Shown: positions 45,702 through 54,465, numbered from the stretch's first letter. The stretch: DNA of 64,000 bases from Brachybacterium faecium DSM 4810 (GCA_000023405.1 CP001643.1:1984001-2048000), one strand, 5' to 3'. The notes: a model not told the origin generated them from the sequence alone. A program made the numbers and translations.

Positions 45702-46076
45702 TCACAGCGGGTACGGGCCGAAGCGGGACCAGGCCACGAACACCGAGAGGATCGCCAGCAGGATCGAGGGCAGGGCGGCGGCGGTGCCGTCGCCGCGACG
45801 GACGTGCACGAGCGCGGCGAGGACCATCGTGATCGAGAGCCCCGCGGCGGCCATCGGCACCAGGACCGTCGCGACACCGGTGAGCGCGGGCAGGAGCAGG
45901 CCGATCGCCCCCAGGATCTCGAGCGCCCCGATCCCGCGGATCACGAGCTGCGGGAAATCCTCCACGTAGGGGGTGCGGTCGATCTGCTGGTCACGCGCGG
46001 TGGCGAGCTTCACCACCCCGCTGGCGGCGAAGATCGCGGCGAGCGCGAAGGCCAGTATCCACAGCAGCAGGTCCAT
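45702..46076 (-). CDS. DoxX family small membrane protein
   Basis: The protein has 124 residues with four predicted membrane helices. The first helix leads into FAASGVVKLAT, and the second contains RGIGALEILGAIGLLLPA, both typical of DoxX/DoxD-like proteins. The family includes proteins linked to redox stress complexes, but most members, including this one, have no defined function. It is on the same strand as the barrel protein 47 bases downstream and may be co-transcribed with it. Confidence 0.82.
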   Translation of the reverse strand: MDLLLWILAFALAAIFAASGVVKLATARDQQIDRTPYVEDFPQLVIRGIGALEILGAIGLLLPALTGVATVLVPMAAAGLSITMVLAALVHVRRGDGTAAALPSILLAILSVFVAWSRFGPYPL

Positions 46077-46145
46077 CGGTGCGCCTCCTTCATCGGGGCC
46101 TCCCAGTATCCCTGCGAGGGGTGGTCCGTGTCACGAAATGCCGTG

Positions 46146-46204
46146 CTCCGTGGTCATTCCCGGGGCTGCGTGGTCATCCCGGGGGCTGCGTGGTCATTCG
46201 CGGG
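46146..46204. repeat. three imperfect 20-base tandem repeats at the end of the NYN gene
   Basis: The units have the core GCGTGGTCAT followed by a short C/G-rich tail: CTCCGTGGTCATTCCCGGG, then GCTGCGTGGTCATCCCGGGG, then GCTGCGTGGTCATTCGCGGG. The last unit contains the stop codon of the NYN gene (44 bases of repeat lie beyond it). It is too short for a CRISPR array and has no spacers. Confidence 0.6.
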
Positions 46205-47201
46205 CGCGGACCAGGCGCTCGTGACCGCTCTCCTCGAGCTCGGCGATCTGCGCGTTGCCCTTGAGGAAGTCGTTGAAGGAGCGGTAGCCGATCGCCTTCT
46301 CGCTGAAGGACGAGTCCATGCGACGCATGTGCGACTTCACCGCGGAGGCGTGCAGCCATTCGCTGTCGCCGCGGTCCCCGAGCTGGAGGGCGCGCTGGAG
46401 CAGCCGGGTCGCGGCCTCGCGCGGGTCCTCGCCGCTCTCGTCGTCCTCCGCCTCCTCGGCGGCGTCGGCGGCCTCCTCCGCGGCGCGCTCGGCGGCGCGG
46501 GCCTTCGCGTCGGCGTCGGCGCTGCGGCGGGAGCGCCCGCGCTCGCCGTCGGCGGTCTCCGAGACGCTCTCGGAGGCGGCCTGGCCGCTCGGGGCGCTCG
46601 CTCGGCGCGAGCGGGTGCGCTGCGGCTTCGTGGGGCGCTCCACCCCGGGCAGGTTCTCGTAGGATTCGAACTCGTCGCAGGCGGCGGCGAGGGATTTCGC
46701 GGTCGAGCCGGCCACGCCCATCGCGATGACGTAGCGGCCCAGGCGGCGGCAGCGCTGCGCGAGGGGGACGTAGTCGGAGTCGCCGGCGACGATCACCACG
46801 TGGGTGAGGTCCGGCATGAGGTAGAGGTCCTCGACGGTGTCGACGGCCAGGCGGATGTCGGCGCCGTTCTTCGCATAGGCCGCGGCGGGGAACAGCTGCA
46901 CGAGGTCCACGGCGCGGGCGACGAGCTGGCTGCGGTAGATCGCGTTGACCGGGGAGGACCAGTCGGCGTAGGCGCGGGTGAGCATGAGGGAGCCGAAGGA
47001 GGCGGCGTAGTCGATGACGGCGCCCACGTCCACGGTGGCCTTCGCGAGGCGCTCGGCGATCTCCGGCTCGGTGGGGTCCTCGGCGATGCGCTGGCGGTCG
47101 CGGCTGTACGCCTGCCGTCCGTGCACCCGGTCGTACCAGGACATGACGATGTTGTCGAAGTCGAGGTAGACGGCGACGCGAGGATCCTGAGAATCAGCCA
47201 T
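46194..47201 (-). CDS. NYN domain RNase-like protein with C-terminal OST-HTH/LOTUS domain
   Basis: The protein has 335 residues. The N-terminal NYN (PIN-like) domain begins VAVYLDFDNIVMSWYD and carries the acidic metal-binding residues in DFDN, VDTVEDLY and VIVAGDSDYVPLAQ. A basic Arg/Ser region and a Glu/Ala coiled segment follow (about 205-265). Residues about 265-335 are an OST-HTH/LOTUS domain (HASAVKSHMRRMDSSFSEKA, then GYRSFNDFLKG), which binds RNA. The combination suggests an RNA-cleaving or RNA-silencing protein in the cytoplasm; no direct target can be named. The start at 47201 is chosen over an Arg/Pro-rich extension. Confidence 0.87.
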   Translation of the reverse strand: MADSQDPRVAVYLDFDNIVMSWYDRVHGRQAYSRDRQRIAEDPTEPEIAERLAKATVDVGAVIDYAASFGSLMLTRAYADWSSPVNAIYRSQLVARAVDLVQLFPAAAYAKNGADIRLAVDTVEDLYLMPDLTHVVIVAGDSDYVPLAQRCRRLGRYVIAMGVAGSTAKSLAAACDEFESYENLPGVERPTKPQRTRSRRASAPSGQAASESVSETADGERGRSRRSADADAKARAAERAAEEAADAAEEAEDDESGEDPREAATRLLQRALQLGDRGDSEWLHASAVKSHMRRMDSSFSEKAIGYRSFNDFLKGNAQIAELEESGHERLVRARE

Positions 47202-47352
47202 GGGTCCAGTCTGCCCCGTGCGTCGGCTCGCGGGGGCACGACATGCGGGCGGCGCGGTACGTGGCTCGCGAGGCTGGCCGGGCATGGTAGGCCGGTCGCG
47301 CCGCCCCGGCCCCCGCCCGGCCCCGGCGCGGTGCCCGCGGCCCGGTCGGCGG

Positions 47353-47703
47353 TCAGGCGGAGGGCGGCCCGCTCTTGATCTGCAGCGACTGCCGACGGCG
47401 GTGGACGGTCAGGTATTCCAGGCCGTCCTCGCCCGCGCGGAATCCGCGCACCGTGCGCCGCGGCAGCAGGGCGACGTCCCCCGCGCGCAGCGGCTCCTCG
47501 CCGTCCTGGGTGACCAGCGCCCCGTCGCCGCGCACCACGTGGACCAGCGTGTCCACCTCGGCGCCGACGTGCGCGGGGATGCTGTCGCCGGCCGGCAGCC
47601 GGATGAGGTTCGAATCCAGCTCGCGGTCGGGTTCGGCGATGGACCAGACCGGGCCCCGGCGGGGCTCGCCGGGCTGTGCGGAGGTGTTGGTGAGGATCGG
47701 CAT
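47353..47703 (-). CDS. cupin domain protein
   Basis: The protein has 116 residues and consists of a single cupin barrel. Motif 1 is partly kept around IPAHVGAEVDTLVHVVRGDG and motif 2 around RAGDVALLPRRTVRGF. The first motif has one His and an acidic residue rather than the full HxHxxxxE set, so metal binding is uncertain. The ATG at 47703 has GGGAG upstream. The protein may be a small-ligand-binding or stress-related cupin; no function is assigned. It lies between the NYN gene and the LysR gene on the same strand. Confidence 0.78.
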   Translation of the reverse strand: MPILTNTSAQPGEPRRGPVWSIAEPDRELDSNLIRLPAGDSIPAHVGAEVDTLVHVVRGDGALVTQDGEEPLRAGDVALLPRRTVRGFRAGEDGLEYLTVHRRRQSLQIKSGPPSA

Positions 47704-47756
47704 GTGCGGGTCTCCCGGAGATCGATGTCTCGACCGTACCTGGCACCGCGCCGCCC

Positions 47757-48665
47757 TCAGCGCTCGACCGCCTCGGGCGCGGAGGCGACGGCGACGAGAT
47801 CCGCGGCCGGGCCGCTGAGCCGCCGGGGCCCGCTCCACACCGCCGTGAGCACCCGGCGCAGCCGGTCCCCGGCCACCGGCACCCGGCAGAGCTGTCCCGC
47901 CTCGAGGGAGGAGCGCACCGCGAGCATGCTGAGCACGGCCGGGCCCGCCCCGGAGGCTACCGCGATCCGCACTGCGGCGTTGCTGCCCAGCTCCTGCACG
48001 GGCGCAGTCCGAGCAGCGGCGGGCAGCAGCTCCTCGAAGGCGTCCCGGGTGCCGGATCCGCCCTCGCGCACCACCAGCGGGGTCCGGGCCAGCTCCCCCG
48101 GGTCCAGCGGCCGCTCCCGCTGCGCCCAGGGGTGCTCGGTGGCGACGACCACCACCAGCTCGTCCTCCCGCAGCCGCATCGCGTGCACCCCGCGCGGCAC
48201 GTGAGGGGTCTCCACGAAGCCGAGCTGCAGGTGCCCGTCATGGATCCCGGCCAGCACCTTCGTCGAGTTCAGCACCTCGAGGTCCACACGCACGCGCCCG
48301 CTGGTGCGTCGCAGCTCGGTGAGCCAGGCCGGCATGAGGTGCTCGGCGATCGTCATGCTCACGCCCACGCGCAGTTCCCGGGCGCCCTCGTCGCGGCTGT
48401 GGCGCAGCCAGGCGGAGAACTCCTCCGCCGCCTCGAGGAGCTCGCGGGCGTGGGCGGCGTAGAGAAGCCCGGCCGAGGTGGGGCGGGACCCGCGCGGGTC
48501 CCGCTCGAGCAGGGCGGTACCCGCCTGCGCCTCGAGCTGGGCGATCATCCGGCTCGCGTTGGGCTGGTGCATCCCCAGCCGGCGAGCGCCGGCCCCGAGC
48601 CCGCCCTCGTCGACGACGGCGAGGAAGAGCGCCAGGGCCTGCAGGTTCGGCAGCGAGTGAGGCAT
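47757..48665 (-). CDS. LysR family transcriptional regulator
   Basis: The protein has 302 residues. The N-terminal winged helix (LALFLAVVDEGGLGAGARRL, then GMHQPNASRMIAQLE) is followed by the periplasmic-binding-type effector domain. LysR genes beside YeiH-type exporters are common, and this gene is divergent from one here. A dyad containing a T-N11-A sequence (48661-48681) lies at its own start codon, consistent with autoregulation and control of the exporter. Confidence 0.9.
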   Translation of the reverse strand: MPHSLPNLQALALFLAVVDEGGLGAGARRLGMHQPNASRMIAQLEAQAGTALLERDPRGSRPTSAGLLYAAHARELLEAAEEFSAWLRHSRDEGARELRVGVSMTIAEHLMPAWLTELRRTSGRVRVDLEVLNSTKVLAGIHDGHLQLGFVETPHVPRGVHAMRLREDELVVVVATEHPWAQRERPLDPGELARTPLVVREGGSGTRDAFEELLPAAARTAPVQELGSNAAVRIAVASGAGPAVLSMLAVRSSLEAGQLCRVPVAGDRLRRVLTAVWSGPRRLSGPAADLVAVASAPEAVER

Positions 48666-48681
48666 ATCAGAAGTGTATGCC
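48661..48681. promoter_or_regulatory. LysR-type T-N11-A dyad between divergent genes
   Basis: GGCATA-TCAGAAGTG-TATGCC has perfect 6-base arms and includes T at 48665 and A at 48677 separated by 11 bases, the LysR box pattern. It overlaps the LysR start codon. It supports a downstream start (48737) for the exporter. Confidence 0.6.
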
Positions 48682-48736
48682 CCGGTCGCGAACTGCTGTC
48701 TACCGGTCCGTCACCCCCGATGGAACCGTGAAGACC

Positions 48737-49762
48737 ATGACTGCTGCACCCGCTGCCACCGCTTCCCCCGCCCCACCCGCGCCGCGCCTCTCCGCATGGC
48801 CGGGGATCCTGCTCTCCCTCGGTGTGGCCGCCGCGTCGATCCTGCTCTCCCGGGTGCTGCCCGGCGTCAGCGCGCTGATCATCGCGATCGTGATCGGCAT
48901 CGTCGTCGCGAACGTCACCGCGCTGCCCGCGGCGCTCGCCCCGGGGCTGTCCATCGCGGCGAAGAAGCTCCTGCGGGCCGGGATCGTGCTGCTCGGCCTC
49001 GAGGTGGTGCTCGGCGACCTGCTCGGCCTCGGCGCACCGATGCTCGCCGTGGTGGTGGTCGTGGTGACCGGCGGGATCCTCGGCACCCTCGCCCTCGGTC
49101 GCGCGCTGGGCGTGGACCGCGGGCTGACGCTGCTGGTGGCCTGCGGGTTCTCGATCTGCGGCGCGGCGGCGGTCGCGGCCGCGGCCGGCGTCACCGATCC
49201 TGACGAGGAGCACGAGGAGAACACGATCACCGCGGTCGCGCTCGTGGTGCTGTGCGGCACCCTGATGATCGCCGCGGTCCCGGCCGTCGCCGCCCTGCTG
49301 CAGCTGGACACCGAGACCGGCGGTCTGTGGGCCGGCGCATCGATCCACGAGGTCGCACAGGTGGTCGCCGCCGGAGGGGCGCTCGGCGGCGCCGCGCTGA
49401 CGCTCGCGGTGATCGTGAAGCTCGCCCGCGTGCTGATGCTCGCGCCCGTGATGGCGGTGCTCAGCCTCCAGCAGCGCCGCCGCGGAGCGGGCGACGGGAA
49501 GCGCCCGCCGCTGGTGCCGCTGTTCGTCCTCGGATTCCTCGCGATGGTGCTGCTGCGCTCCCTGGCGCCGCTGCCCGAGAGCGTGCTCGAGCCGGCCTCC
49601 CTGCTGCAGACGGGCCTGCTGGCCGCGGCGATGTTCGCCCTCGGCACCGGCGTGAAGGTGCGCAACCTGCTCCAGGTGGGACCGCGCCCCCTCGCACTCG
49701 CCGGCCTGTCCACCGTGCTGGTCGCCGCGATCGCCCTGGGCGGGGTCATCCTGGTCTCCTGA
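48737..49762 (+). CDS. YeiH/UPF0324 family putative sulfate exporter
   Basis: The protein has 341 residues from the ATG at 48737, with about ten membrane helices. Conserved family blocks are present: KKLLRAGIVLLGLEVVLGD, VACGFSICGAAAVAAAAGV and ASIHEVAQVVAAGG. The family is annotated as sulfate or sulfonate exporter by similarity, with limited experimental support. An ATG at 48677 is open in frame but lies inside the LysR box, so the inner start is preferred. It is divergent from the LysR gene, which probably controls it. Confidence 0.87.
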   Translation: MTAAPAATASPAPPAPRLSAWPGILLSLGVAAASILLSRVLPGVSALIIAIVIGIVVANVTALPAALAPGLSIAAKKLLRAGIVLLGLEVVLGDLLGLGAPMLAVVVVVVTGGILGTLALGRALGVDRGLTLLVACGFSICGAAAVAAAAGVTDPDEEHEENTITAVALVVLCGTLMIAAVPAVAALLQLDTETGGLWAGASIHEVAQVVAAGGALGGAALTLAVIVKLARVLMLAPVMAVLSLQQRRRGAGDGKRPPLVPLFVLGFLAMVLLRSLAPLPESVLEPASLLQTGLLAAAMFALGTGVKVRNLLQVGPRPLALAGLSTVLVAAIALGGVILVS

Positions 49763-49789
49763 CCGCCGAATGTCCCGCACCTGCGGCGG

Positions 49790-49795
49790 TATAGT
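49790..49795 (+). promoter_or_regulatory. -10 element of a probable leaderless transcript
   Basis: TATAGT lies seven bases before the ATG of the HTH-TOBE gene, so transcription would begin at or next to the A of the start codon. No ribosome binding site is present before that ATG, which agrees with a leaderless mRNA. A -35 box is not obvious. Confidence 0.6.
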
Positions 49796-49802
49796 CGCTG
49801 TC

Positions 49803-50240
49803 ATGACGCAGCTGCGGGTACGGGAGGCGGCGGTGTTCCTCGGAGTCAGCGAGGACACCGTGCGCCGCTGGATCGAGAAGGGCAGCCTCGCGGCGAGCGC
49901 CGACGCGACGGGGCGGAAGGTGCTCGAGGGCACCGAGGTGGCGCGGCTGGCCCGCGAGCTCGCGGTGACCCCCGAGGTGCCCGGCGCACCCGCCACCTCG
50001 GCGCGCAACCGCTTCGTGGGCCTGGTGACGGACGTGGTCATGGACCGGGTGATGGCGCAGGTCGAGCTGCAGTGCGGACCCTTCCGCGTGGTGTCCCTGA
50101 TGAGCAGCGAGGCGGCGCGCGAGCTCGGGCTCGCCCCGGGCACCGTGGCCAGCGCCGTCGTGAAGGCCACCCAGGTCGTGATCGAGGCGGCCCCGGCGCG
50201 GCCCGGCGGCGGGGCTCCTCCCGCGGGCGAGGACCGATGA
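49803..50240 (+). CDS. HTH-TOBE domain protein, probable molybdate-responsive regulator
   Basis: The protein has 145 residues. Residues about 3-55 are a MerR/excisionase-like helix-turn-helix (VREAAVFLGVSEDTVRRWIE), and residues about 75-135 form a TOBE/Mop domain (NRFVGLVTDVVMDRVMAQVE, GTVASAVVKATQVVIE) that binds molybdate in related proteins. It is the first gene of the mod operon and overlaps modA by 4 bases. It is a short alternative to ModE. DNA targets are unknown, but its own promoter is the obvious one. Confidence 0.85.
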   Translation: MTQLRVREAAVFLGVSEDTVRRWIEKGSLAASADATGRKVLEGTEVARLARELAVTPEVPGAPATSARNRFVGLVTDVVMDRVMAQVELQCGPFRVVSLMSSEAARELGLAPGTVASAVVKATQVVIEAAPARPGGGAPPAGEDR

Positions 50241-51025
50241 GGCGCGCCCTGCGCCTGTGCGCCGCCGTGGCCGGGGCCCTGGCGCTGGCCGCCGGCTGCG
50301 GGAGCGGCGCCACCGCCGACCGTGCTGCGGACGGGGGCGGTGCCGGCGGGGCGGAAACGGTCCGGATCTTCGCGGCGGCCTCCCTGCAGCAGCCCTTCGA
50401 GGAGCTCGGCGAGCGCTTCGAGGCCGAGCACGAGGGGGTCGAGCTCGAGTTCAACTTCGCGGGCTCCTCCACCCTCGTCGAGCAGATCCAGCAGGGCGCC
50501 CCGGCCGACGTCTTCGCCTCCGCGGACGAGGCGACCATGGACGCGCTCGTCGACGCCGGGCTGCAGGAGGCGCCGCCGGTCGAGCTCACCACCAACACGC
50601 TGATGATCGCGGTGCCTGCGGGCAACCCCGCGGGCGTCACCGACCTGGCGTCCCTCGAGGCGGAGGGTCTGCATCTCGTCGTCTGCGCCCGCGCGGTCCC
50701 CTGCGGCGCCGCGACCGCGGAGGTCGAAGAGGCGGCGGGCCTGGAGCTCGCCCCGGTGAGCGAGGAGCAGTCCGTCACCGATGTGCTGAACAAGGTCACC
50801 ACTGGTGAGGCGGACGCCGGTCTCGTCTACACCACCGACGTGCGGTCGGCCGGCGAGGCGGTCGAGGGGATCGCGTTCCCCGAGGCGCAGGATGCGGTGA
50901 ACGTCTACCCGATCACCACCGTCGCCGGGGCGGGGCACACGGACCTCGGCGCGCAGTTCGTCGACCTCGTCACCGGTGAGCAGGGGCAGCAGGTCCTCGC
51001 CGCCCACGGGTTCGGTGGCCGATGA
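50237..51025 (+). CDS. modA: molybdate ABC transporter substrate-binding lipoprotein ModA
   Basis: The protein has 262 residues with a lipoprotein signal (LALAAGC, cysteine at about residue 21). The mature domain has the ModA pattern: [18 protein letters not shown], then [20 protein letters not shown] and [13 protein letters not shown]. It binds molybdate or tungstate outside the cell and passes it to ModB. The start ATG overlaps the regulator's stop by 4 bases, and modB overlaps its end likewise. Confidence 0.93.
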   Translation: MRRALRLCAAVAGALALAAGCGSGATADRAADGGGAGGAETVRIFAAASLQQPFEELGERFEAEHEGVELEFNFAGSSTLVEQIQQGAPADVFASADEATMDALVDAGLQEAPPVELTTNTLMIAVPAGNPAGVTDLASLEAEGLHLVVCARAVPCGAATAEVEEAAGLELAPVSEEQSVTDVLNKVTTGEADAGLVYTTDVRSAGEAVEGIAFPEAQDAVNVYPITTVAGAGHTDLGAQFVDLVTGEQGQQVLAAHGFGGR

Positions 51026-51792
51026 GCTCCCTCCCCCGCTGGGTGCTGGTCCCGGCCGTGCTCGGCGGTCTCGTGATCCTGCTGCCGCTGACGGCGATGG
51101 CCGCCCGCGTGCAGTGGACGGACTTCGTCCCGCTCATCACGAGCGACGCCTCCCTGGCAGCGCTGCGGCTGAGCCTGCAGACCTCCACCGTCAGCGCCGC
51201 GCTCTGCGTGCTGCTGGGGGCACCGATGGCGCTGGTGCTGGCCCGCTGCGAGTTCCCCGGCCTCTCCCTGCTGCGCTCCCTGGTGCTGCTGCCCCTGGTG
51301 CTGCCGCCCGTCGTGGGCGGCATCGCGCTGCTGTACACCTTCGGCCGGCAGGGCCTGCTGGGCCGGCAGCTCGAGGTGCTGGGCCTGCCCATCGCGTTCT
51401 CCACCACCGCGGTGATCCTCGCCCAGACCTTCGTGGCGCTGCCGTTCCTGGTGATCAGCCTCGAGGGGGCGCTGCGCACGGCCGGGACCCGGTACGAGCA
51501 GGCGGCGGCCTCCCTCGGGGCCCGCCCTTCGCGGGTGCTGCTGCGCGTCACCCTGCCGCTGGTGTCCCCGGCGCTGCTGTCCGGGACGGTGCTGTGCTTC
51601 GCCCGCGCGCTCGGCGAGTTCGGGGCCACGATCACCTTCGCCGGGTCCCTGCAGGGCACCACGCGGACCCTTCCGCTGGAGATCTACCTGCAGCGCGAGA
51701 GCGATCCGGAGGCCGCCGTCGCCCTCTCCTTCCTGCTGATCCTCGTCGCGGTGCTGGTGATCGCCGTGGCCCGTCGGCGGAGCCCTGCATGA
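51022..51792 (+). CDS. modB: molybdate ABC transporter permease ModB
   Basis: The protein has 256 residues with about five or six membrane helices. The permease signature is [21 protein letters not shown], seen as [19 protein letters not shown], and the ATPase-contact loop is [21 protein letters not shown]. The final segment [24 protein letters not shown] is typical of ModB. It overlaps modA and modC by 4 bases each. Confidence 0.93.
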   Translation: MSSLPRWVLVPAVLGGLVILLPLTAMAARVQWTDFVPLITSDASLAALRLSLQTSTVSAALCVLLGAPMALVLARCEFPGLSLLRSLVLLPLVLPPVVGGIALLYTFGRQGLLGRQLEVLGLPIAFSTTAVILAQTFVALPFLVISLEGALRTAGTRYEQAAASLGARPSRVLLRVTLPLVSPALLSGTVLCFARALGEFGATITFAGSLQGTTRTLPLEIYLQRESDPEAAVALSFLLILVAVLVIAVARRRSPA

Positions 51793-52832
51793 GCCTGTCG
51801 CTGCGCGCCGAGGTGCCCGAGCGCGGCGTCGCGATCGCGCTCGACGTCCCCGACGGGCAGACCCTCGCCCTCATCGGCCCCAACGGCGCGGGCAAGTCCA
51901 CGGTGCTCTCGCTGGTGGCCGGGGCGCTGCGCCCCACCAGCGGCCGGGTGGTGCTCGACGGGGAGGTGCTCACCGATGCCGGCCGCTGGGTGCCGCCGCA
52001 TGCGCGCCGGGTGACCACCCTGAGCCAGGATCCGGTGCTGTTCCCGCATCTCACGGCGCGGGGAAACATCGCCTTCGCGCTGCGCTCCCGGAGGGCCTCC
52101 CGGGCGCGGTCGCGGCAGGAGGCGCAGCGGTGGCTGGCGGAGCTGGGCCTCGAGGGGCTCGCGGAGCGCCGGCCGTCCCGGCTCTCGGGCGGGCAGGCGC
52201 AGCGGGTCGCGATCGCACGCGCTCTGGCCGCGGATCCGCGGCTGCTGCTGCTCGACGAACCGATGGCGGCGCTCGACATCGACGTGGCCTCGGCGCTGCG
52301 CGAGCAGCTGCGGCGCTTCCTGCACGGGCGCACGGCGCTGATCGTCACCCACGAGGTGCTCGACGCGCTCACCCTCGCCGATCGCCTCGTGGTGCTCGAC
52401 GGCGGGCGGATCGTCGAGGACGGCCCCACCGCGGAGGTGCTGCGCCGTCCCCGCACCGCCTTCTCCGCCCGGTTCGCGGGGCTGAACCTCGTGACCGGGC
52501 GCTGGGACGGCAACGCCGTGCATCTGCCCGGCGGGGGTGTGCTGGCAGCGGTGCCGCCCGCGGGCCTGGCCGACGGGGACTCGGTGCATGCCGCGTTCCG
52601 CCCCTCGGCGGTGCATCTGCAGGGCACGGGCGGGATCCCGCGCACGGTCGCGTCCCTCGCCCCGCGCGGGGACCTGGTGCGGATCAGCGCCGAGGATCTC
52701 GCCGCGGATCTGCCGCCGCACGAGGTCGCCGCGCGGCAGCTCGCTCCGGGCGCGACCGTGCGCCTGGCGGTCCCCGCCGACGCGGTCGCCCTGTACCCGC
52801 AGGCGCCGCAGACCTACGATGACTCGCCATGA
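51789..52832 (+). CDS. modC: molybdate ABC transporter ATP-binding protein ModC
   Basis: The protein has 347 residues. The ATPase domain has Walker [10 protein letters not shown], signature LSGGQAQRV, Walker [13 protein letters not shown] and the switch in IVTHE. Residues about 240-347 are a TOBE/Mop-like C-terminal domain ([12 protein letters not shown] and [13 protein letters not shown]). It powers uptake by ModAB. Its stop overlaps the CDF transporter start by 4 bases, so the two are translationally coupled. Confidence 0.92.
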   Translation: MSLSLRAEVPERGVAIALDVPDGQTLALIGPNGAGKSTVLSLVAGALRPTSGRVVLDGEVLTDAGRWVPPHARRVTTLSQDPVLFPHLTARGNIAFALRSRRASRARSRQEAQRWLAELGLEGLAERRPSRLSGGQAQRVAIARALAADPRLLLLDEPMAALDIDVASALREQLRRFLHGRTALIVTHEVLDALTLADRLVVLDGGRIVEDGPTAEVLRRPRTAFSARFAGLNLVTGRWDGNAVHLPGGGVLAAVPPAGLADGDSVHAAFRPSAVHLQGTGGIPRTVASLAPRGDLVRISAEDLAADLPPHEVAARQLAPGATVRLAVPADAVALYPQAPQTYDDSP

Positions 52833-53830
52833 GCGATTCTGCGCAGGGCTCGGGCAGCGGCTTCACGGTCCTGCTCGCCTTCGCGGCCAACTTCCTGGTG
52901 GCCTGCGCGAAGACGGTGGTGGCGGTGCTGACCGGCTCCGCCTCGATGCTCGCCGAGGCGGTGCACTCGTGGGCGGACACCGGCAACGAGGTGTTCCTCC
53001 TCATCGGTGAGCGCCGCAGCCGCCGGCCCGCCGATCCGCAGCACCCGCTGGGGCACGGGCGGGACGGCTACGTGTGGGCGATGTTCGCCGCGATCGGGCT
53101 GTTCGCGGTGGGTGCCGGGGTCTCGGTCTGGCACGGCATCCAGTCGCTGGGCGCGGCGGAGTCGGAGTCGGCCGGCTACCGGTGGGCGTATCTCGTGCTC
53201 GGGATAGCCGTCGTGCTCGAGGGCACCTCCTTCCTGCAGGCGCTGCGGCAGGCCCGATCCGGTGCGACCGCGCGCCGGATCAGCGTGCTGCGCCATCTGC
53301 GCACCACCTCCGATCCGATGCTGCGCGCCGTGTTCGCGGAGGATGCCTGCGCCCTGATCGGTCTGGTGCTCGCCGGGGCCGGTATGGGCCTGCACCAGCT
53401 CACCGGCGAGCCGGTGTGGGACGCGATCGGTTCGATCCTGGTGGGTCTGCTGCTCGGGGTGGTCGCCCTCGTGCTCATCACCCGCAACACCGCCTTCCTC
53501 ACCGGGGAGGGCGGCAGCCCGCTCGCCCGGCGCATGCTCCTGCGGCAGCTGCTCGAGCATCCCGACGTCGAGTCGGTGAGCTTCCTGCACGTGGAGTGGA
53601 TCGGCGCGGACAGGCTGTTCGTGGTCGCCGCCGTGGACATGGCCGGGGACCTTCCCGAATCCACCCTGCGCACGCGGATGCAGCAGGTGGAGGACCAGCT
53701 CGAGGAGACGCCCGGCGTGATGCGCGCGGTGCTCACGCTGGAACGTCCGGGCACCACCGAGCGGCTCCGCCCCGCACCGCTGCCCGACTGGTACGACCAG
53801 GGGCCGCGCAGCGCGCGGAGCCCGCAGTGA
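52829..53830 (+). CDS. cation diffusion facilitator (CDF) family metal transporter
   Basis: The protein has 333 residues with about six membrane helices. The first metal-binding motif is in MLAEAVHSWADTGNEVFLLIG (HSWAD), and the second is around FAEDACALIGLVL. A cytoplasmic C-terminal ferredoxin-like domain follows (VESVSFLHVEWIGADRLFVV). Such proteins export zinc, iron, manganese or cobalt in exchange for protons. The specificity is unknown. It is embedded in the mod operon with 4-base overlaps on both sides. Confidence 0.9.
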   Translation: MSDSAQGSGSGFTVLLAFAANFLVACAKTVVAVLTGSASMLAEAVHSWADTGNEVFLLIGERRSRRPADPQHPLGHGRDGYVWAMFAAIGLFAVGAGVSVWHGIQSLGAAESESAGYRWAYLVLGIAVVLEGTSFLQALRQARSGATARRISVLRHLRTTSDPMLRAVFAEDACALIGLVLAGAGMGLHQLTGEPVWDAIGSILVGLLLGVVALVLITRNTAFLTGEGGSPLARRMLLRQLLEHPDVESVSFLHVEWIGADRLFVVAAVDMAGDLPESTLRTRMQQVEDQLEETPGVMRAVLTLERPGTTERLRPAPLPDWYDQGPRSARSPQ

Positions 53831-54465
53831 CGGGCGGGCTGCTGGCCCACGTCGATCTGCGTGCCCTCCACGCCGAGCTGCGGGACCGGCACGGCCCGCA
53901 GGGCTGGTGGTGGCCCGGGCAGGAGCCGTTCGAGATCGCCCTCGGCGCGGTGCTCGTGCAGCGCTGCCGCTGGGCACAGGCGGCCGCCGCGCTCGAGGCG
54001 CTGCGCGGCGCAGGACTGCTCGCCCCGGCGCCGCTCGCCGCCGCGGAGGAGGAGACGGTGCGCACGCTCGTGCGGCCGGCCGGCTTCCCCCGGTCCAAAC
54101 CGCGGCGGGTGCAGGCCCTGGCCCGCTGGTGGGGGCACGGCGCCGCAGCGGCCGAGGGGATGCGCGACGAGGCTCTGCGCACCGCGCTGCTGGCCGTCGA
54201 AGGGGTTGGTGAGGAGACGGCCGACGCGATCGGGCTGTACTGCTTCGGCCGCCCGGCCTTCCTGTGCGATGAGTACGCCCGCCGCCTGCTGCGCGGGCGC
54301 GGTGCCGCGGTGCCCGCCTCGTACCGCAGCTTCCGGCGGGCGCTCGGCCCGGCTCTCGCGCGGGCCCGGTTCAGCGTCGAGGAGCTCGCCGAGCTGCACG
54401 GGCTGATCGTGGAGGAGGGCAAGCACGCCGCTGCGCGTGGAAGGATCGCGCCGGGAGGACCCTGA
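53827..54465 (+). CDS. HhH-GPD family DNA glycosylase (endonuclease III-like), lacking the iron-sulfur cluster
   Basis: The protein has 212 residues from a GTG that overlaps the CDF stop by 4 bases. It has the helix-hairpin-helix VEGVGEETADAIGLYCFG (about 124-141) and the catalytic aspartate in FLCDEYARRLL (D148). The endonuclease III lysine position in the hairpin is glutamate (E130), and no C-terminal four-cysteine cluster is present. It is therefore probably a monofunctional base-excision glycosylase resembling the MagIII-type 3-methyladenine glycosylases. It is last in the mod operon. Confidence 0.82.
   Translation: MTGGLLAHVDLRALHAELRDRHGPQGWWWPGQEPFEIALGAVLVQRCRWAQAAAALEALRGAGLLAPAPLAAAEEETVRTLVRPAGFPRSKPRRVQALARWWGHGAAAAEGMRDEALRTALLAVEGVGEETADAIGLYCFGRPAFLCDEYARRLLRGRGAAVPASYRSFRRALGPALARARFSVEELAELHGLIVEEGKHAAARGRIAPGGP

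Noticed and set aside
46146..46204. Possible CRISPR array
   Set aside because: The units are contiguous, imperfect and without spacers; no cas genes are present.
48545..51007. An 820-codon minus-strand open frame
   Set aside because: It crosses the start of lysR and the exporter and mod genes on the opposite strand; its translation is His/Gly/Arg/Asp-rich without motif.
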